64,000 nucleotides of DNA from an uncultured Flavobacteriales bacterium. Lineage in GTDB: Bacteria > Bacteroidota > Bacteroidia > Flavobacteriales_E > Vicingaceae. Location of the stretch: contig CAJQON010000037.1 of the NCBI GenBank assembly GCA_905479995.1, positions 29,489 to 93,488 of the forward strand, given 5' to 3'. Below the pieces are notes generated by a model, which ran no database searches, had not been told where the DNA came from, and worked only from the letters and a program-made list of their open reading frames with translations. Within the stretch, counting starts at the first letter, position 1; the number at the start of each line of letters is the position of its first letter. A program made the position numbers and the translations under genes. Shown here one piece after another: positions 62,771 through 64,000 of the stretch.

Positions 62771-64000
62771 ATGAAGGATAAATTTGAAGAACTCGCCAAT
62801 AAAATTGAAGCTGCCAAACTTGGTGGTGGAGAGAAACGCATTGAAAGTCAACATAAAAAAGGGAAGTTAACCGCCCGAGAAAGAATTCATTTTTTAATGG
62901 ATGAAGGTTCTTTTCATGAAATTGGAATGCTGGTTACGCACAATTCTACCAACTTTGGGTTAGATAAACAGAAGTTTTTGGGTGATGGAGTGGTTACTGG
63001 ATATGGTAATGTTAATGGAAGATTGACTTATGTTTTTGCTCAAGACTTTACCGTTTTAGGTGGTTCTTTAGCTGAAGCTCATGCCGAAAAAATTTGCAGG
63101 ATAATGGACTTGGCCATGAAAAATGGTGCCCCAGTCATTGGATTAAACGATTCTGGTGGAGCAAGAATACAAGAGGGTGTGGTAAGTTTAGGCGGATATG
63201 CAGATATCTTTTACAAAAACACGATGGCCAGTGGGGTAATTCCTCAGCTAAGTGGTATTATGGGGCCTTGTGCCGGTGGAGCAGTTTATTCGCCAGCATT
63301 AACAGATTTTATTATGATGGTGGAAAACACTTCATACATGTTTGTTACTGGACCTAATGTTGTAAAAACGGTGACGCATGAAGAGGTAAGTTCTGAAGAT
63401 TTAGGTGGTGCTTCGGCTCACTCTACAAAATCGGGGGTTACGCACTTAACGTATGCCAATGAGATTGCTTGTATTAACGGAATTAAAGACATGCTAAGTT
63501 ACATGCCTCAAAATTGTGAGGAAGATGCTCCGTCAATTCCTTATGAAGCAGGCAATGAAAACAGAGAAAGTTTAAATAGTATTATTCCTGATAACCCAAA
63601 CCAACCTTACGACATTAAAGAGGTGATAGAATCGACTATTGATGAAGGAAGCTTTTATGAAATTCATAAAGATTTTGCCGAAAACATTGTGGTAGGTTTT
63701 GCTCGATTGGCAGGAAAATCGATTGGTATTATAGCTAACCAACCTGCTTTTTTAGCAGGTGTGTTAGATATCAAATCATCTCAAAAGGGAGCACGTTTTG
63801 TTCGCTTTTGTGATTCGTTTAACATTCCTTTATTGGTGCTTGAAGATGTTCCTGGTTTTTTACCTGGAACAGACCAAGAATGGAATGGAATAATTACCAA
63901 TGGTGCTAAATTATTGTATGCCTTTTGTGAAGCTACCGTTCCAAGAATTACGGTAATTACCCGTAAGGCTTATGGTGGTGCTTACGATGTAATGAACTCT
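62771..64000 (+). CDS. Acyl-CoA (propionyl-CoA) carboxylase beta subunit, cut by window end
   Basis: A carboxyltransferase subunit open for 410 codons from the ATG at 62771, without a stop before the window end; relatives are about 510-520 residues. The N-terminal half has [30 protein letters not shown] and the acyl-CoA-binding loop [14 protein letters not shown]; the second half has [11 protein letters not shown] and [15 protein letters not shown], which holds the biotin-contact segment. It transfers the carboxyl group from biotin to propionyl- or another acyl-CoA. It is divergent from the SpoIIE sensor gene by 82 bases. Propionyl specificity is inferred from overall similarity. Confidence 0.9.
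   Translation, partial: MKDKFEELANKIEAAKLGGGEKRIESQHKKGKLTARERIHFLMDEGSFHEIGMLVTHNSTNFGLDKQKFLGDGVVTGYGNVNGRLTYVFAQDFTVLGGSLAEAHAEKICRIMDLAMKNGAPVIGLNDSGGARIQEGVVSLGGYADIFYKNTMASGVIPQLSGIMGPCAGGAVYSPALTDFIMMVENTSYMFVTGPNVVKTVTHEEVSSEDLGGASAHSTKSGVTHLTYANEIACINGIKDMLSYMPQNCEEDAPSIPYEAGNENRESLNSIIPDNPNQPYDIKEVIESTIDEGSFYEIHKDFAENIVVGFARLAGKSIGIIANQPAFLAGVLDIKSSQKGARFVRFCDSFNIPLLVLEDVPGFLPGTDQEWNGIITNGAKLLYAFCEATVPRITVITRKAYGGAYDVMNS

Noticed and set aside
62539..62781. 80-codon ORF across the sensor/carboxylase gap
   Set aside because: It overlaps the sensor signal-peptide region antisense and the start of the carboxylase gene; no independent support.

Overview
The window is AT-rich DNA from a member of the Bacteroidota, most likely a Flavobacteriales bacterium. 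Support comes from several surface proteins with Por secretion (type IX) C-terminal domains, SprB-type repeats with a gliding-associated C-terminus, promoters of the TTTG-N18-TAnnTTTG kind, families largely confined to Bacteroidota (DUF6427-like, DUF6341-like, DUF3098, 3-coathanger stack, septoil knot), and a near absence of Shine-Dalgarno sequences. The genus cannot be fixed from the sequence alone. I saw no tRNA, rRNA, transposase, prophage or CRISPR array.

Layout. 1-5250: a leftward sulfur/methionine operon (metX, homoserine dehydrogenase, a phosphoadenylyl/adenylyl-sulfate reductase, an OsmC protein, metZ). It is preceded by a Bacteroidota promoter, a SAM-I type riboswitch and an overlooked 43-codon leader ORF ending in a Met/Cys cluster that overlaps a terminator-like hairpin. 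5369-7657: a phosphoethanolamine transferase-like enzyme fused to a GDPD-like domain. 7659-11020: dnaG, a MORN-like lipoprotein and a polyprenyl synthase. 11167-14484: ArsC/Spx-like, EamA, YicC, gmk, nadD. 14472-20623: two small membrane families, then rplM-rpsI-rpsB-tsf-pyrH-frr, then a PH-domain membrane protein. 20627-27256: a large MORN-like repeat protein and a leftward block yceD-rpmF-fabH-accB-accC-usp. 27423-34084: OmpA-like lipoprotein, truB-uppP-DUF3098-ftsX, leuS.

34467-43616 is a surface-protein region: an FG-GAP-like T9SS protein, two paralogous FFG-repeat adhesin-like proteins flanking a coathanger T9SS protein, a repeat-rich noncoding stretch, and a T9SS metalloprotease. 43747-49264 carries DUF3108, an M23 peptidase, a MazG-like enzyme, a YiiX-like amidase, a septoil-knot repeat protein and a FAD oxidoreductase. 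49596-55335 carries a giant SprB/CHU_C protein, a free methionine sulfoxide reductase and an Ig-like lipoprotein. 55482-57454 is an omega-amidase/methionine aminotransferase pair, followed by rnhA, a DUF389 protein and a SpoIIE-type sensor phosphatase. The right edge cuts an acyl-CoA carboxylase beta subunit.

Methionine is a recurring theme: synthesis at the left end under two stacked RNA-level controls, and repair of oxidised free methionine plus probable salvage of its keto acid near 53-57 kb. Other notable items are the PEtN-transferase/GDPD-like fusion, a likely gene-conversion tract between the two adhesins, repeat elements in noncoding gaps, and a G-rich repeat-like insertion inside leuS.
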